Part shown: one piece after another, positions 25,402 to 34,053 of the stretch | Layout of the letters: the number at the start of each line of letters is the position of its first letter | Numbering within the stretch: position 1 is the stretch's first letter | Origin: SCGC-AG-212-J23 sp035649175 | Lineage (GTDB): Bacteria > Pseudomonadota > Gammaproteobacteria > Burkholderiales > SG8-39 | DNA length: 64,000 nt | NCBI GenBank assembly: GCA_035649175.1 | Contig: DASRKB010000084.1 | Span: forward strand, 1 to 64,000 | Reading direction: 5' to 3' | The notes under the pieces: generated by a model | Database searches by the model: none | What the model was told of the DNA's origin: nothing | What the model saw: only the letters and a program-made list of their open reading frames with translations | Made by a program: the position numbers and the translations under genes

Positions 25402-26993
25402 TTCACCACGGGTTGAGTTTCGAAGCTGTGGTAAGGCGCCGGCGTCGGCAGGTGCGTCCACTCGAGCGAGTCGGCGCCTTCCCAGGGCTTCTGCGGGGCT
25501 TTCTCGCCGCTGCGGATGCACTTGACCACGATGTACAGGAAGAGCAGCTGCGCGAGTCCCATGCCGAATGCGCCGATCGAGGAGATGGCGTTCCAGGTCT
25601 CGAACATGAGCGGATAGTCCGGAATGCGCCGCGGCATGCCGGCAAGCCCCAGGAAGTGCTGCACGAAGAAGATCATGTTGAAGAAGATCAGCGTCAGCCA
25701 GAAGTGCAGCTTGCCCAACCGCTCGTCGTACATGCGCCCGGTCCACTTCGGCAGCCAGAAGTAGACGCCGGCGAAGGCGGCGAAGAGCGCGCCCGCCACC
25801 ATCACGTAGTGGAAGTGCGCCACCACGTAGTAGGTGTCGTGCAGCTGGATGTCGATCAGCACGAGCGAGAGCACGAGGCCGGTGAAGCCGCCGAGGGTGA
25901 ACATGAACAGGAACCCGAGGGCGAAGAGCATCGGCGTCTCGAAGGTCAGCGAGCCCTTCCACATGGTCGCCACCCAATTGAAGACCTTCACGCCGGTAGG
26001 CACCGCGATGAGCGTGGTGGCGTACATGAAGAAGAGCTGACCCGTGACCGGCATGCCCACCGTATACATATGGTGGGCCCACACGATGAACGACAGGATC
26101 GCGATGGCGGAGGTCGCGTACACCATCGACGCGTAGCCGAAGAGCGGCTTGCGCGAGAACGCCGGGATCACCTGCGAGATCACGCCGAACCCAGGCAGCG
26201 CGATGATGTAGACCTCGGGGTGGCCGAAGAACCAGAAGATGTGCTGGTAGAGCACCGGATCGCCGCCGCCCGCGGCGTTGAAGAACGTGGTGCCGAAATG
26301 CCGGTCGGTGAGCGTCATGGTCACCGCACCGGCGAGCACCGGCATCGCCGCCACCAGCAGGTACGCGGTGATGAGCCAGGTCCAGACGAAGAGCGGCATT
26401 TTCATCAGCGTCATCCCCGGCGCGCGCATGTTGAGGATGGTGGTGATGATGTTGATCGAGCCCAGGATCGAGCTCATTCCGAGGATGTGCACAGCGAAGA
26501 TCGTGAGGTCCATCCCGATGCCCATCTGCACCGTCAGCGGCGCGTACATCGTCCAGCCCACGCCCGGGGCGCCACCGGGCATGAAGAAGGAGAGCACAAG
26601 CAGGGTCGCGGCGAAGGGCAGCAGCCAGAACGACCAGTTGTTCAGGCGCGCGAAGGCCATGTCGGGCGCGCCGATCATCATCGGGATCTGCCAGTTCGCG
26701 AAGCCGACGAACACCGGCATGATGGCGCCGAACACCATGATGAGCCCGTGCATCGTGGTGAGCTGGTTGAAGAAGTCCGGGTTGGTCCACTGCAGCCCCG
26801 GCGAGAACAGCTCCAGGCGGATCCCCACGGCCATGAGGCCGCCGATGCCGAACATGATGAAGCTGAACCACAGGTACAGCGTGCCGATGTCCTTGTGGTT
26901 CGTGGTGGTGATCCAGCGCATGATGCCGCTGTATCCCCCGTGGTGATCACCGTGCCCGTGGGCGTGATCGTGGCCGTGTACCACAGCGCTCAT
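25398..26993 (-). CDS. ctaD: Cytochrome c oxidase subunit I
   Basis: Heme-copper oxidase catalytic subunit, 531 residues, about 12 membrane helices. The CuB/His-Tyr crosslink site is WFFGHPEVYI (near 255-264), followed by the HH pair in the VWAHHMYTVG segment (near 305) and by the heme ligands in HFHYVMVAG (near 393). N terminus MSAVVHGHDHAHGHGDHHGG is histidine-rich, as in several betaproteobacterial homologues. The frame is open much further upstream over coxB, but the ATG at 26993 is correct for the family. Confidence 0.96.
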   Translation of the reverse strand: MSAVVHGHDHAHGHGDHHGGYSGIMRWITTTNHKDIGTLYLWFSFIMFGIGGLMAVGIRLELFSPGLQWTNPDFFNQLTTMHGLIMVFGAIMPVFVGFANWQIPMMIGAPDMAFARLNNWSFWLLPFAATLLVLSFFMPGGAPGVGWTMYAPLTVQMGIGMDLTIFAVHILGMSSILGSINIITTILNMRAPGMTLMKMPLFVWTWLITAYLLVAAMPVLAGAVTMTLTDRHFGTTFFNAAGGGDPVLYQHIFWFFGHPEVYIIALPGFGVISQVIPAFSRKPLFGYASMVYATSAIAILSFIVWAHHMYTVGMPVTGQLFFMYATTLIAVPTGVKVFNWVATMWKGSLTFETPMLFALGFLFMFTLGGFTGLVLSLVLIDIQLHDTYYVVAHFHYVMVAGALFAAFAGVYFWLPKWTGRMYDERLGKLHFWLTLIFFNMIFFVQHFLGLAGMPRRIPDYPLMFETWNAISSIGAFGMGLAQLLFLYIVVKCIRSGEKAPQKPWEGADSLEWTHLPTPAPYHSFETQPVVK

Positions 26994-26995
26994 GT

Positions 26996-28120
26996 CTATT
27001 TCCTTCTTTCCTTGACTTCGGCGGGCTGAACCTCGCTCGCCTTGTTCCCCCAGGACTTCCGCGTGAAGGTGATCACCGCCGCGATGTCGGTGTCGGACAG
27101 CTGCTTGCCGAAGGCCGCCATGGCGGTGCCGGGCCGGCCGTTCAGCACGGTGTCGATCTGTCCCTCCTCGGGTCCGTTCACCACCTTGGACCCGGCGAGC
27201 GGCGGGAAGGCGGGCGGCACGCCGCGCCCGGTGCCCTGGTGGCAGGCCACGCAGTTGGCCGCGTAGACCTTCTCGCCCCTGGCGAGCAGCTCGTCGACGC
27301 TCCAGGTCTTGGAGGCGTCCTCGGCCGAGGCGCTCATCACCTTCTTGCGCTCGCCCACCCACTTGGAATAGTCCTCCGGGGACACGACGCGCACCACGAT
27401 CGGCATGAAGGCATGCTCCTTGCCGCAGAGCTCGGTGCACTGCCCGCGGAAGGTGCCGGTCTCCTCGGCGCGGAACCAGATGTCGCGCAGGAACCCGGGA
27501 ATCGCATCCTGTTTGGCCCCGAAGGCCGGGATCCACCAGGCGTGGATCACGTCGGCGGCAGTCACGATGACGCGCACCTTCTTGCCGACCGGCACAACGA
27601 CCTCGTTGTCGACCTCGAGGAGATAGTTCTCGCCCTTCGGCGCATTGCCCTCGATCTGGTCGCGCGGCGTGGCGAGCGTGGACAGGAAACTGATGCCCTC
27701 GCCCTCTCCCTTGATGTAGTCGTATCCCCACTTCCATTGGTAGCCGGTGACCTTGATCGTGAGGTCCGGCGCGGAGGTGTCCTTCTGCGCGATTACGGTC
27801 TTCGTCACCGGCCAGGCGATGATCACAAGGATGATCGCCGGGATGACCGTCCAGAGGATCTCGACCGTGGTGTTCTCGTGGAACTGCTCCGCCTGGTGGC
27901 CTTTGGACTTGCGGTGCGCGTATACCGACCAGAACATGAAGCCGAACACGCCGATGAAGATGACGATGATCAGCCACATGATGTACTGGTGCAGCTGGTC
28001 GATGTCGCGCGCGATGCCCGAGGCGGGCGTCTGGAAGTACCAGGCGATGGCGTGCGCCGCCCCCGCGTTGGCGAGACCGGCAAGGCCCGCCAGGATCGAA
28101 AGGACTCTCATACCCCTCAT
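26996..28120 (-). CDS. ctaC: Cytochrome c oxidase subunit II with fused C-terminal cytochrome c
   Basis: 374 residues: signal peptide (about 1-24), two membrane helices (about 46-68 and 88-108), a cupredoxin domain with the CuA ligands His193 and CxxxC...H..M (Cys228, Cys232, His236, Met239), then a cytochrome c domain with heme motif CVACH (290-294). This is a caa3-like subunit II in which the fused heme can accept electrons from soluble cytochrome c. First gene of the oxidase row, 2 bases before ctaD. ATG 28111 (MRVLSI) is an alternative start. Confidence 0.94.
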   Translation of the reverse strand: MRGMRVLSILAGLAGLANAGAAHAIAWYFQTPASGIARDIDQLHQYIMWLIIVIFIGVFGFMFWSVYAHRKSKGHQAEQFHENTTVEILWTVIPAIILVIIAWPVTKTVIAQKDTSAPDLTIKVTGYQWKWGYDYIKGEGEGISFLSTLATPRDQIEGNAPKGENYLLEVDNEVVVPVGKKVRVIVTAADVIHAWWIPAFGAKQDAIPGFLRDIWFRAEETGTFRGQCTELCGKEHAFMPIVVRVVSPEDYSKWVGERKKVMSASAEDASKTWSVDELLARGEKVYAANCVACHQGTGRGVPPAFPPLAGSKVVNGPEEGQIDTVLNGRPGTAMAAFGKQLSDTDIAAVITFTRKSWGNKASEVQPAEVKERRK

Positions 28121-28137
28121 GTGCGTCGTTCCCCGAA

Positions 28138-28680
28138 TCAGATCCGCAGTCTTCTCTCGAGCCCCGCGGCAAGCCTGGCGCGCGCTCCGGCGTCCAGGTT
28201 GCGGCCGACTTCCAGCTCTTCTTGTGGTCCCCGCAGCAACACCCGTCCTTTGTCAAGGCACACCCGCAGCCGGCGCGGGTCGAGCTCGTAGCGCGTCGTG
28301 CTCGCCCCCTCGGCGACCTCGATGCTGAGGCGGCCGGACGTGAGCGCGATGCGCTCGTAGTCACCGGCATGGCGGGCGTACGCCACGAACGCCGCACCCA
28401 GTAGCAGCGCCTCCAGGCCCGCGAAGGGCAGCACCAGCCATGCGCCCGCCGCCGCGAACCCTGCTCCGATCGCGAGCACCGCAGCCGCCAGCGCGGCGAA
28501 GACGCACCCCAGGCTGGCCGGCGAGATCGAGCAGTTGCGCTTGAGGATCAGGCTGAAGCCGCCGCGCTCGTCCCGGAACTCCAGCGCGCGCCGCGGAGTG
28601 TCGAGGCTCGGCGTGTCCACGGAAGGCGCGTAAGTTACCACAGGAGATTGCGCCGTCTCAAGGAATGCGCTTGAAAACAC
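28138..28680 (-). CDS. DUF2244 domain membrane protein
   Basis: 180 residues: a cytoplasmic N-terminal part with FSLILKRNCSISP (typical DUF2244 block, about 42-54), two close hydrophobic helices (about 58-77 and 80-103) and a C-terminal domain with YERIALTSGRLSIE. DUF2244 proteins frequently neighbour oxidase subunit II genes in alpha- and betaproteobacteria; function unknown. It overlaps bioC by 23 bases if the ATG at 28680 is used; a later start is possible. Likely the gene just before the oxidase operon promoter. Confidence 0.8.
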   Translation of the reverse strand: MFSSAFLETAQSPVVTYAPSVDTPSLDTPRRALEFRDERGGFSLILKRNCSISPASLGCVFAALAAAVLAIGAGFAAAGAWLVLPFAGLEALLLGAAFVAYARHAGDYERIALTSGRLSIEVAEGASTTRYELDPRRLRVCLDKGRVLLRGPQEELEVGRNLDAGARARLAAGLERRLRI

Positions 28681-29470
28681 GAACGGTTTTCATCTGCTCG
28701 CGCTTCCAGCCGTGGCCGTACACCACCTCGAAGCTTGCGCGCGGCGCAAGCCGGGCGCGCAGTCGCGCGGCGAAGCGCCGGCCGGCGAGGCCGCGGGGCC
28801 GGTCGGCCCGGGCGTTGGTCTGCCCGCTGCGGCGCAGATCCTGCAGGAGCTCCTGCGGATCGCGGTAGGCGATCTCGAGCATCTCCATGTCCATCACCGG
28901 CGCCGAGAGCCCCGCCGCGACGAGCAGGTCGCCCACGTCGTGCATGTCGAAGAACGCATGCACGCGCCCCGCGCCGGCCGCGGCGCGCAACTCCTTCAGC
29001 GTGTCGGGCCCCAGCGTGCTGAACATGACGAGGCCGCCCGGGGCGAGGACGCGCTCGAACTCTCGCAGCGCTGCGGCCGGATCGCGCGCCCAATGTAGCG
29101 CCATGTTCGACCAGACGAGATCGAAGCTGCCGTCGGCGAAGGGAGCCTGAACTATATCGCCGCATAGCAGGATCCGTTTGTCGAATAGTCGGCGCCGAAG
29201 GTGAGGCAGCGCGAAGTCCAAGGCGAACAGTCGCGACTTCGGATACCGGCGCATCAGCGCCTTAGCCTCGCGCGCCGGCCCGCAGCCGGCGTCCAGGATG
29301 CGCCGCGGCGCGATTCTCAGGTACTCGAGCCGCTCGAGCATGCGGCCGCCGACCTCCGACTCCATGCGCGACGCGCCGGCGTAGGTCGAAGCCGCGCGCT
29401 CGAAACGGCGGCGAGCCGTGCGGGCATCAACCGCGGGAAAGCGCTCGCTCAACGGCAGCGGCGACGGCAA
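28658..29470 (-). CDS. bioC: Malonyl-ACP O-methyltransferase BioC
   Basis: SAM-dependent methyltransferase that masks the malonyl carboxyl to start pimelate synthesis for biotin. 270 residues: the N-terminal block VDARTARRRFERAASTYAGAS (in parts ARTARRRFERAASTY) is typical of BioC; SAM motif I is ILDAGCGPAREAKALM near 58-73; DLVWSNMALHW near 117 and APGGLVMFSTLGPDTLKE near 147 follow. Other bio genes are not in the window. comF lies beyond the amidase; comF often neighbours bioC. Confidence 0.85.
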   Translation of the reverse strand: MPSPLPLSERFPAVDARTARRRFERAASTYAGASRMESEVGGRMLERLEYLRIAPRRILDAGCGPAREAKALMRRYPKSRLFALDFALPHLRRRLFDKRILLCGDIVQAPFADGSFDLVWSNMALHWARDPAAALREFERVLAPGGLVMFSTLGPDTLKELRAAAGAGRVHAFFDMHDVGDLLVAAGLSAPVMDMEMLEIAYRDPQELLQDLRRSGQTNARADRPRGLAGRRFAARLRARLAPRASFEVVYGHGWKREQMKTVRVFKRIP

Positions 29471-30770
29471 GAACGCGCCGGTCGGTCATCGCGGGGCCAC
29501 CGACCATGAAGCCGACGGGCGCGGCGCCCGGCTCGTGGCAGGGCACGGTGGCCGCGCAGCCATCGAGGAAGTTAAACAGCCCGGTGTTGCGCATGATGCG
29601 GAAGTTCCACCGGAAGTACGCGTCATCGCTCGCCTCGGTCTCGGCGATGGCGGGGGCGAGGCAGGGGGTCGTCGGCATCACGATCGCGTCGTAGGGCGCG
29701 GCGAGCGCCTCGACCTCGCCGATGAACGCCTGGCGAAGCTCCAGGATCCCCACATAGTCCGCGGCGCTGATGTCTTTCCCGAGAAGCACGCGCTTGCCCA
29801 CGCGCGGGTCGTATTCCGCAAGCCGCTCGAGCCACGGCCGGTGGATGTGATAGGCCTCGGCGCCGGCGAGCCCACCGCCCTTGAAGTACTCCGCCTGCCG
29901 GTCGAACGCGGGGACGGGCACCTCGGCGATCACCACCCCCGCTTCCGAGAGCCTCCTCAAGGCGCCTTGGAAAGCCCTCTCGACTTCGGCATCGAGATCC
30001 TCGAGTGCCGAAGAGTGCGGAAGCAGAAGGCGCAGGCCCTTCAGCGGCATTTCCGGTAGCGGCAACGCCGGCTCACCGGCCAGGATCGCGTCGTACGCCG
30101 CGCAGCAGCGGATCGAGTTAGCGAGAGGCCCCACGGAGTCGAGCGTGGTGGAGAGCGGAAAGGCACCTTCGCGCGGCACGCGGCGCGCGGTCGGCTTGAA
30201 GCCCGCTACGCCGCACAACGCGGCCGGTTGGCGTATCGAGCCGCGCGTGTCCGAGCCGAGCGCCATCACGCACATGCCATCGGCCTGCGCGACCGCGCCT
30301 CCCGACGTGGATCCGCCCGGCACCCGCCCGATGCGGCGATCCCAGGGATTGCGCGGCGTCCCATAGTGCGCGTTGAGCCCGACGCCGCCGAACGCGAACT
30401 CCACCATGTTGGTGCGGCCGATGAACACCGCTCCGGCGGCGCGCAGTCGGGCGACCGCCGGGCAGTCCACCGGCTTCGGCGGCGAGTTCTGCAGCACCCG
30501 GGAGCCCGCGCGAGTGACTTCACCTGCCACGTCGAAAAGGTCCTTCAGCGACACCGGCAGGCCGTCGACCGGCGAGCGGCGCACGCCGCGCTTGCGCAGG
30601 GCGTCCGCTTGCTCCGCGTCCGCGCGCGCGCCGTCGGCATTCACCTGCAGGAAGGCGCGCGAGCCTTCACCGGATCTCTCGCCGATGCGCGCGAGCGCCT
30701 GCTCGACGAGATCGCGGCTCGACGTGCGCCCCGCCGCCAGGTCGGCGCCGAGCTGCGCTACAGTCCACAT
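29427..30770 (-). CDS. Amidase (amidase signature family)
   Basis: 447 residues hydrolysing a carboxamide. The Ser-cisSer-Lys triad is visible: Lys76 (SLKD), Ser154 in GGSTSGG and nucleophile Ser178 in GSDTRGSIRQP; the 24-residue spacing between the serines is that of the family. Substrate unknown; GatA is unlikely because no gatC/gatB is adjacent. ATG 30770 chosen because the frame upstream runs into the divergent comF gene. The 3' end overlaps bioC by 44 bases. Confidence 0.87.
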   Translation of the reverse strand: MWTVAQLGADLAAGRTSSRDLVEQALARIGERSGEGSRAFLQVNADGARADAEQADALRKRGVRRSPVDGLPVSLKDLFDVAGEVTRAGSRVLQNSPPKPVDCPAVARLRAAGAVFIGRTNMVEFAFGGVGLNAHYGTPRNPWDRRIGRVPGGSTSGGAVAQADGMCVMALGSDTRGSIRQPAALCGVAGFKPTARRVPREGAFPLSTTLDSVGPLANSIRCCAAYDAILAGEPALPLPEMPLKGLRLLLPHSSALEDLDAEVERAFQGALRRLSEAGVVIAEVPVPAFDRQAEYFKGGGLAGAEAYHIHRPWLERLAEYDPRVGKRVLLGKDISAADYVGILELRQAFIGEVEALAAPYDAIVMPTTPCLAPAIAETEASDDAYFRWNFRIMRNTGLFNFLDGCAATVPCHEPGAAPVGFMVGGPAMTDRRVLAVAAAVERALSRG

Positions 30771-30784
30771 CGGGGAAAGATAGC

Positions 30785-31453
30785 ATGCGCGCACGCCTCG
30801 CCAGCCTGATGTTCGGCGGAAGCTGCTTCCTTTGCCGCGGGGGGGCGAGCGAGTTGCTTTGCCCGTCCTGCGAGGCCGACCTGCCACGGCTCGCGCCGGG
30901 GCGCTGCCCGCGCTGCGCGCTTCCCTCGCCGTCCGGGGAAGCCTGTGGACGCTGTATCGCGCAACCTCCGCACTACGACGCCACCGTCGCAGCGCTTGCG
31001 TACGCTTTCCCCGCTGATGCGCTCGTGCACGCTCTCAAGTTCCGCGGCGAGCTCTCGCTCGCGGCGCTGCTCGCCGGCTTTCTTTCCGCAAGCGTCAATT
31101 CGGGGGCGGACTTCGTCGTCCCCGTTCCGCTTTCCCGGGAGCGCCTCAGGCAGCGCGGTTACAACCAGGCGCTCGAGATCGCGCGACACCTGGGCCGGGG
31201 CAGGCCTCTCGCCGCCACATGCGAGCGCCGGCGCGACACCGCGCCGCAGATCGGGCTGCCCCATGACGAGCGGCGCCGCAACGTGAAGGGCTGCTTCACC
31301 GCGACACGCGCGTTCGACCACGCGGTGGTCGCGGTCGTTGACGACGTGATGACCACCGGCGCGACACTCGACGAGATGGCGAGGACGCTCAAGGCGGCCG
31401 GCGCCTCCCGGGTGGTGAACTGGGTGGTGGCACGGACGCTGCTCGATGCTTGA
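30785..31453 (+). CDS. ComF family protein (phosphoribosyltransferase-like)
   Basis: 222 residues: an N-terminal double zinc ribbon with CxxC pairs (CFLC, CPSC, CPRC, CGRC within the first 60 residues) and a phosphoribosyltransferase domain with the PRPP motif VVAVVDDVMTTGATLDE near 182-198. ComF/GntX proteins take part in DNA uptake or use of DNA as nutrient; the biochemical activity is not firmly known. Divergent from the amidase by 14 bases; overlaps trmL by 8. Confidence 0.88.
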   Translation: MRARLASLMFGGSCFLCRGGASELLCPSCEADLPRLAPGRCPRCALPSPSGEACGRCIAQPPHYDATVAALAYAFPADALVHALKFRGELSLAALLAGFLSASVNSGADFVVPVPLSRERLRQRGYNQALEIARHLGRGRPLAATCERRRDTAPQIGLPHDERRRNVKGCFTATRAFDHAVVAVVDDVMTTGATLDEMARTLKAAGASRVVNWVVARTLLDA

Positions 31454-31910
31454 CGTCGTCCTTGTCCATCCGGAGATCCCGCCGAACACGGGCAACGTCA
31501 TCCGCCTTGCGGCCAACACCGGCACGCGGCTCCATCTCGTCGAGCCGCTCGGCTTCTCGATGGACGACAGGCAGCTTAAGCGCGCGGGGCTCGACTACCA
31601 CGAGATGGCGAACGTCACCGTCCATGGCGACTGGCCCTCGTGCCGCGGCACGCTCGCCGGCCGTCGCCTGTTCGCCTTCACGACCAGCGCCACGCGGAGC
31701 TGCTACGACGTACGTTTCGTGGAGAGGGACGTCCTAGTGTTCGGCGCAGAGGTCTCGGGGCTGCCCGCCGAGATCCTCGCCGGGTTTGCGCCGGAAATGC
31801 GGCTGCGGCTCCCGATGCGGCCGGGCAACCGCAGCCTCAACCTCTCCAACGCGGTCGCCGTCGCCGTCTTCGAGGCTTGGCGCCAGCACGGCTTCCCGGG
31901 CGCCCGCTAG
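31446..31910 (+). CDS. trmL: tRNA (cytidine(34)-2'-O)-methyltransferase
   Basis: SPOUT-class methyltransferase for the wobble base of tRNA-Leu isoacceptors. 154 residues: HPEIPPNTGNVIRLAANTG (8-26), LVEPLGFSMDD (about 32) and the knot motifs LVFGAEVSGLP (about 96) and LPMRPGNRSLNLSNAVAV (about 119) are all present. Converges on gpsA with a 4-base overlap of stop codons (CTAG). Confidence 0.94.
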   Translation: MLDVVLVHPEIPPNTGNVIRLAANTGTRLHLVEPLGFSMDDRQLKRAGLDYHEMANVTVHGDWPSCRGTLAGRRLFAFTTSATRSCYDVRFVERDVLVFGAEVSGLPAEILAGFAPEMRLRLPMRPGNRSLNLSNAVAVAVFEAWRQHGFPGAR

Positions 31911-32872
31911 CGCTCTTCTTTTGGGTCGCGCGAAAGGAGGCGCTCGACCGCGGCGCCCGGCGGGAGCCGCCCTTCGAGCACTGCCACGACCGCCTCGCTC
32001 ACGGGCATCTCGATGCCCTTGCCATGCGCAAGCCGCAGCACTTCGTTCGCCGAGCGCACGCCTTCGGCGACATGGCCGAGCCCTTCCAGGATGTTCCTCA
32101 GGGGTGCGCCGCGCGCGAGCTCCAGCCCGACGCGCCGGTTGCGCGAGAGCTCGCCGGTACAGGTCAGGATCAGGTCGCCGGCGCCCGCCAGGCCGAAGAA
32201 GGTCTCCGGCAACCCTCCGAGCGCCGACCCCAGTCGCGCGATCTCGGCGAGCCCGCGCGTAATGAGCGCGGCGCGAGCGTTCATCCCAAGCCCCAGACCG
32301 TCGCCGATGCCAGCGGCGATCGCCATGACATTCTTGACCGCGCCGCCGATCTCCACGCCGACGAGATCGGTGCTGTAGTAGACGCGCAGCCGACCGCCGT
32401 GGAGCAGCACGGCGGCCTCGCGGGCGAAGCCGCCGTCTGAGGAAGCGAGGGTGAGCGCGCAGGGCAGCCCGCGCGCCACTTCGGCGGCGAACGAGGGCCC
32501 CGACAGCGCGCCACTGCGCTTCTGCGCGACGAGCTGATGCGGCAGCCTGCTCGTGCCCTGCTCGAAGCCTTTGCACAGCCACACCAGCGGCGCATCGGCG
32601 GCGAGCATCCCGGCCACCTCGCGCAGCGCCGCGACCGGCGTAGCCACCAGGATCAGGGCCGCCCCGGTGCTCGCTTGCGCGAAATCGGAGGTGATCCGCA
32701 GCGCGTCGGGAAGCGGTATGCCCGGCAGGTAGCGCTCGTTGCGCCGCTCGGCCGCGATGCGCCTCGCCTGCTCGGCGTCGCGGGCCCAGAGCGCCACCTC
32801 GTGCCGCGAGGATAGCGATGCTGCGATCGCCGTGCCCCAAGCGCCTGCGCCGAGCACCGCGATGCGTGGCAC
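31907..32872 (-). CDS. gpsA: Glycerol-3-phosphate dehydrogenase [NAD(P)+]
   Basis: Reduces dihydroxyacetone phosphate to sn-glycerol 3-phosphate for phospholipid synthesis. 321 residues: Rossmann motif VLGAGAWGTAIA near 5-16, WLCKGFEQGT near 98, catalytic Lys in GGAVKNVMAIAAGIGDGLG near 175-193 and NARAALITRGL near 198. gpsA follows secB and grxC in the order conserved across proteobacteria. Confidence 0.95.
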   Translation of the reverse strand: MPRIAVLGAGAWGTAIAASLSSRHEVALWARDAEQARRIAAERRNERYLPGIPLPDALRITSDFAQASTGAALILVATPVAALREVAGMLAADAPLVWLCKGFEQGTSRLPHQLVAQKRSGALSGPSFAAEVARGLPCALTLASSDGGFAREAAVLLHGGRLRVYYSTDLVGVEIGGAVKNVMAIAAGIGDGLGLGMNARAALITRGLAEIARLGSALGGLPETFFGLAGAGDLILTCTGELSRNRRVGLELARGAPLRNILEGLGHVAEGVRSANEVLRLAHGKGIEMPVSEAVVAVLEGRLPPGAAVERLLSRDPKEER

Positions 32873-32887
32873 TGCGGCGGCTCCCGG

Positions 32888-33367
32888 CTAGCGCGAAATC
32901 TCGATGCGCGGGCCCTCGCCCTGGCTGGCACCGGACTGCTGCTGCATCCGCTGCATGTACAGCGCCTCGAAGGAGACTGGCGCGAGCATGACCGGCGGAA
33001 AGCCCCCGCGCGTCACGAGATCGGAAATGGTCTCTCGCAGGTACGGAAACAGGATTGTCGGGCACCCGATGCCCAGCAGCGGCCCGAGCTCCTGCTGCGG
33101 CACGTTGCGCAGCTGGAAGATACCGGCCTGCACGGCCTCGGCGAGAAACAGCGTCTTCTCGCCGACGCGCGCGGTCACGGTGGCCGAAACGGTCACCTCG
33201 TAATACGGATCGGAAAACTTCCCGCCGCCGGTATCGATGCGCACCTCGAACTGCGGCTGCACCTGCTCGACGAACACCTGCGGCGCGTGCGGAAGCTCGA
33301 GAGACAGGTCTTTCACGTAGATCTTTTCGATCTGGAAGGTGGCTTGCGGCGGCGTCGGGTCGGTCAT
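32888..33367 (-). CDS. secB: Protein-export chaperone SecB
   Basis: Homotetrameric chaperone keeping preproteins unfolded for SecA. 159 residues: FQIEKIYVKDLSLELPHAP, YEVTVSATVTARVGEKTLFL (in part) and the ending PPVMLAPVSFEALY are typical. Overlaps grxC by 4 bases (ATGA). The series rhodanese-grxC-secB-gpsA is the standard proteobacterial export/redox cluster. Confidence 0.96.
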   Translation of the reverse strand: MTDPTPPQATFQIEKIYVKDLSLELPHAPQVFVEQVQPQFEVRIDTGGGKFSDPYYEVTVSATVTARVGEKTLFLAEAVQAGIFQLRNVPQQELGPLLGIGCPTILFPYLRETISDLVTRGGFPPVMLAPVSFEALYMQRMQQQSGASQGEGPRIEISR

Positions 33368-33624
33368 AGGGCTGCCTTAAGTAGCGGGTCGAGTCTGCCT
33401 TCGGCGTCGAGAGCGTACAGGTCGTCGCAGCCACCGACGTGGCGGCCACCGATCCAGATCTGGGGCACGGTGCGCCGACCGCTCTTCTGGGTCATCTCGA
33501 GGCGCCGCTCGGGCTCGAGGTCGACGCGGATCTTCTCGATCATAGCGCCCTTCGCGGCGAGCAGGCGCTCCGCGGCGCGGCAGAACGGGCAGCTCGCGGT
33601 GCAGTACATCAGTACCGCGCTCAT
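33364..33624 (-). CDS. grxC: Glutaredoxin 3
   Basis: 86-residue dithiol glutaredoxin with active site CPFC (residues 12-15; CPYC in E. coli Grx3), the TVPQIWIGG cis-Pro segment near 53 and GGCDDLYALD near 65 for glutathione binding. Cytoplasmic thiol-disulfide reductase. ATGA overlaps on both sides. Confidence 0.93.
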   Translation of the reverse strand: MSAVLMYCTASCPFCRAAERLLAAKGAMIEKIRVDLEPERRLEMTQKSGRRTVPQIWIGGRHVGGCDDLYALDAEGRLDPLLKAAL

Positions 33625-34025
33625 CTCTCCACCGGCAGGCCGGCCGACTGCCAGGCGCCCAGGCCTCCGGAAAGACTCACCACGCGCGTGTAGCCCTGCT
33701 CGCGCAACGTCGCCGCCGCCTTGGAAGCGCGCCCACCGCTGTCGCAGTAGACGATGAGCGGGCGGTCCTTCTTCTTCGCGATGTCGGTGCGCGAGCCTAC
33801 CGTGCCGAGCGGCACGTTCCTTGCGCCCAGGATATGCCCCGCGCCGAACTCCCCCGGCTCGCGCACGTCAATGACCAGCGCGTCCTCGCGGTTGATGAGC
33901 TGGGTGGCCCCCGCCGGGTCGACGTGAGGCCCGCCCGCGCTGCGGCGCAGGAGCGGCCAGATCAGCATCACGCCGGAAACGACAGCGACGGCGATGAGCA
34001 GGAGGTTGTTGCGAATGAATTCCAC
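33621..34025 (-). CDS. Membrane-anchored rhodanese-like protein
   Basis: 134 residues: N-terminal membrane helix (NLLLIAVAVVSGVMLIWPLL, about 6-25), then a rhodanese domain with VIDVREPGEFGAGHI near 50 and active-site Cys in VYCDSGGRA near 95. Homologous to the YibN protein found before grxC-secB. GTG start at 34025, 28 bases from the divergent gpmA. Sulfurtransferase activity is possible; YibN function is not well defined. Confidence 0.88.
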   Translation of the reverse strand: MEFIRNNLLLIAVAVVSGVMLIWPLLRRSAGGPHVDPAGATQLINREDALVIDVREPGEFGAGHILGARNVPLGTVGSRTDIAKKKDRPLIVYCDSGGRASKAAATLREQGYTRVVSLSGGLGAWQSAGLPVER

Positions 34026-34037
34026 GGGAGGTCGGCC

Positions 34038-34045
34038 ATTATAAT
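34038..34045. promoter_or_regulatory. Palindromic ATTATAAT: shared -10 of divergent promoters (gpmA / rhodanese-grxC-secB)
   Basis: ATTATAAT contains a consensus TATAAT on both strands. Rightward, transcription would start around 34052, about two bases before the gpmA ATG (34054); leftward it would start around 34031, a few bases before the rhodanese GTG (34025). -35 elements are weak. Confidence 0.5.
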
Positions 34046-34053
34046 CAGCCGCG

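Noticed and set aside
25398..28397. A 999-codon open frame on the minus strand spanning ctaD and coxB
   Set aside because: Only the last 531 codons are subunit I; the upstream part is coxB read in another frame. The high GC content keeps many frames open.
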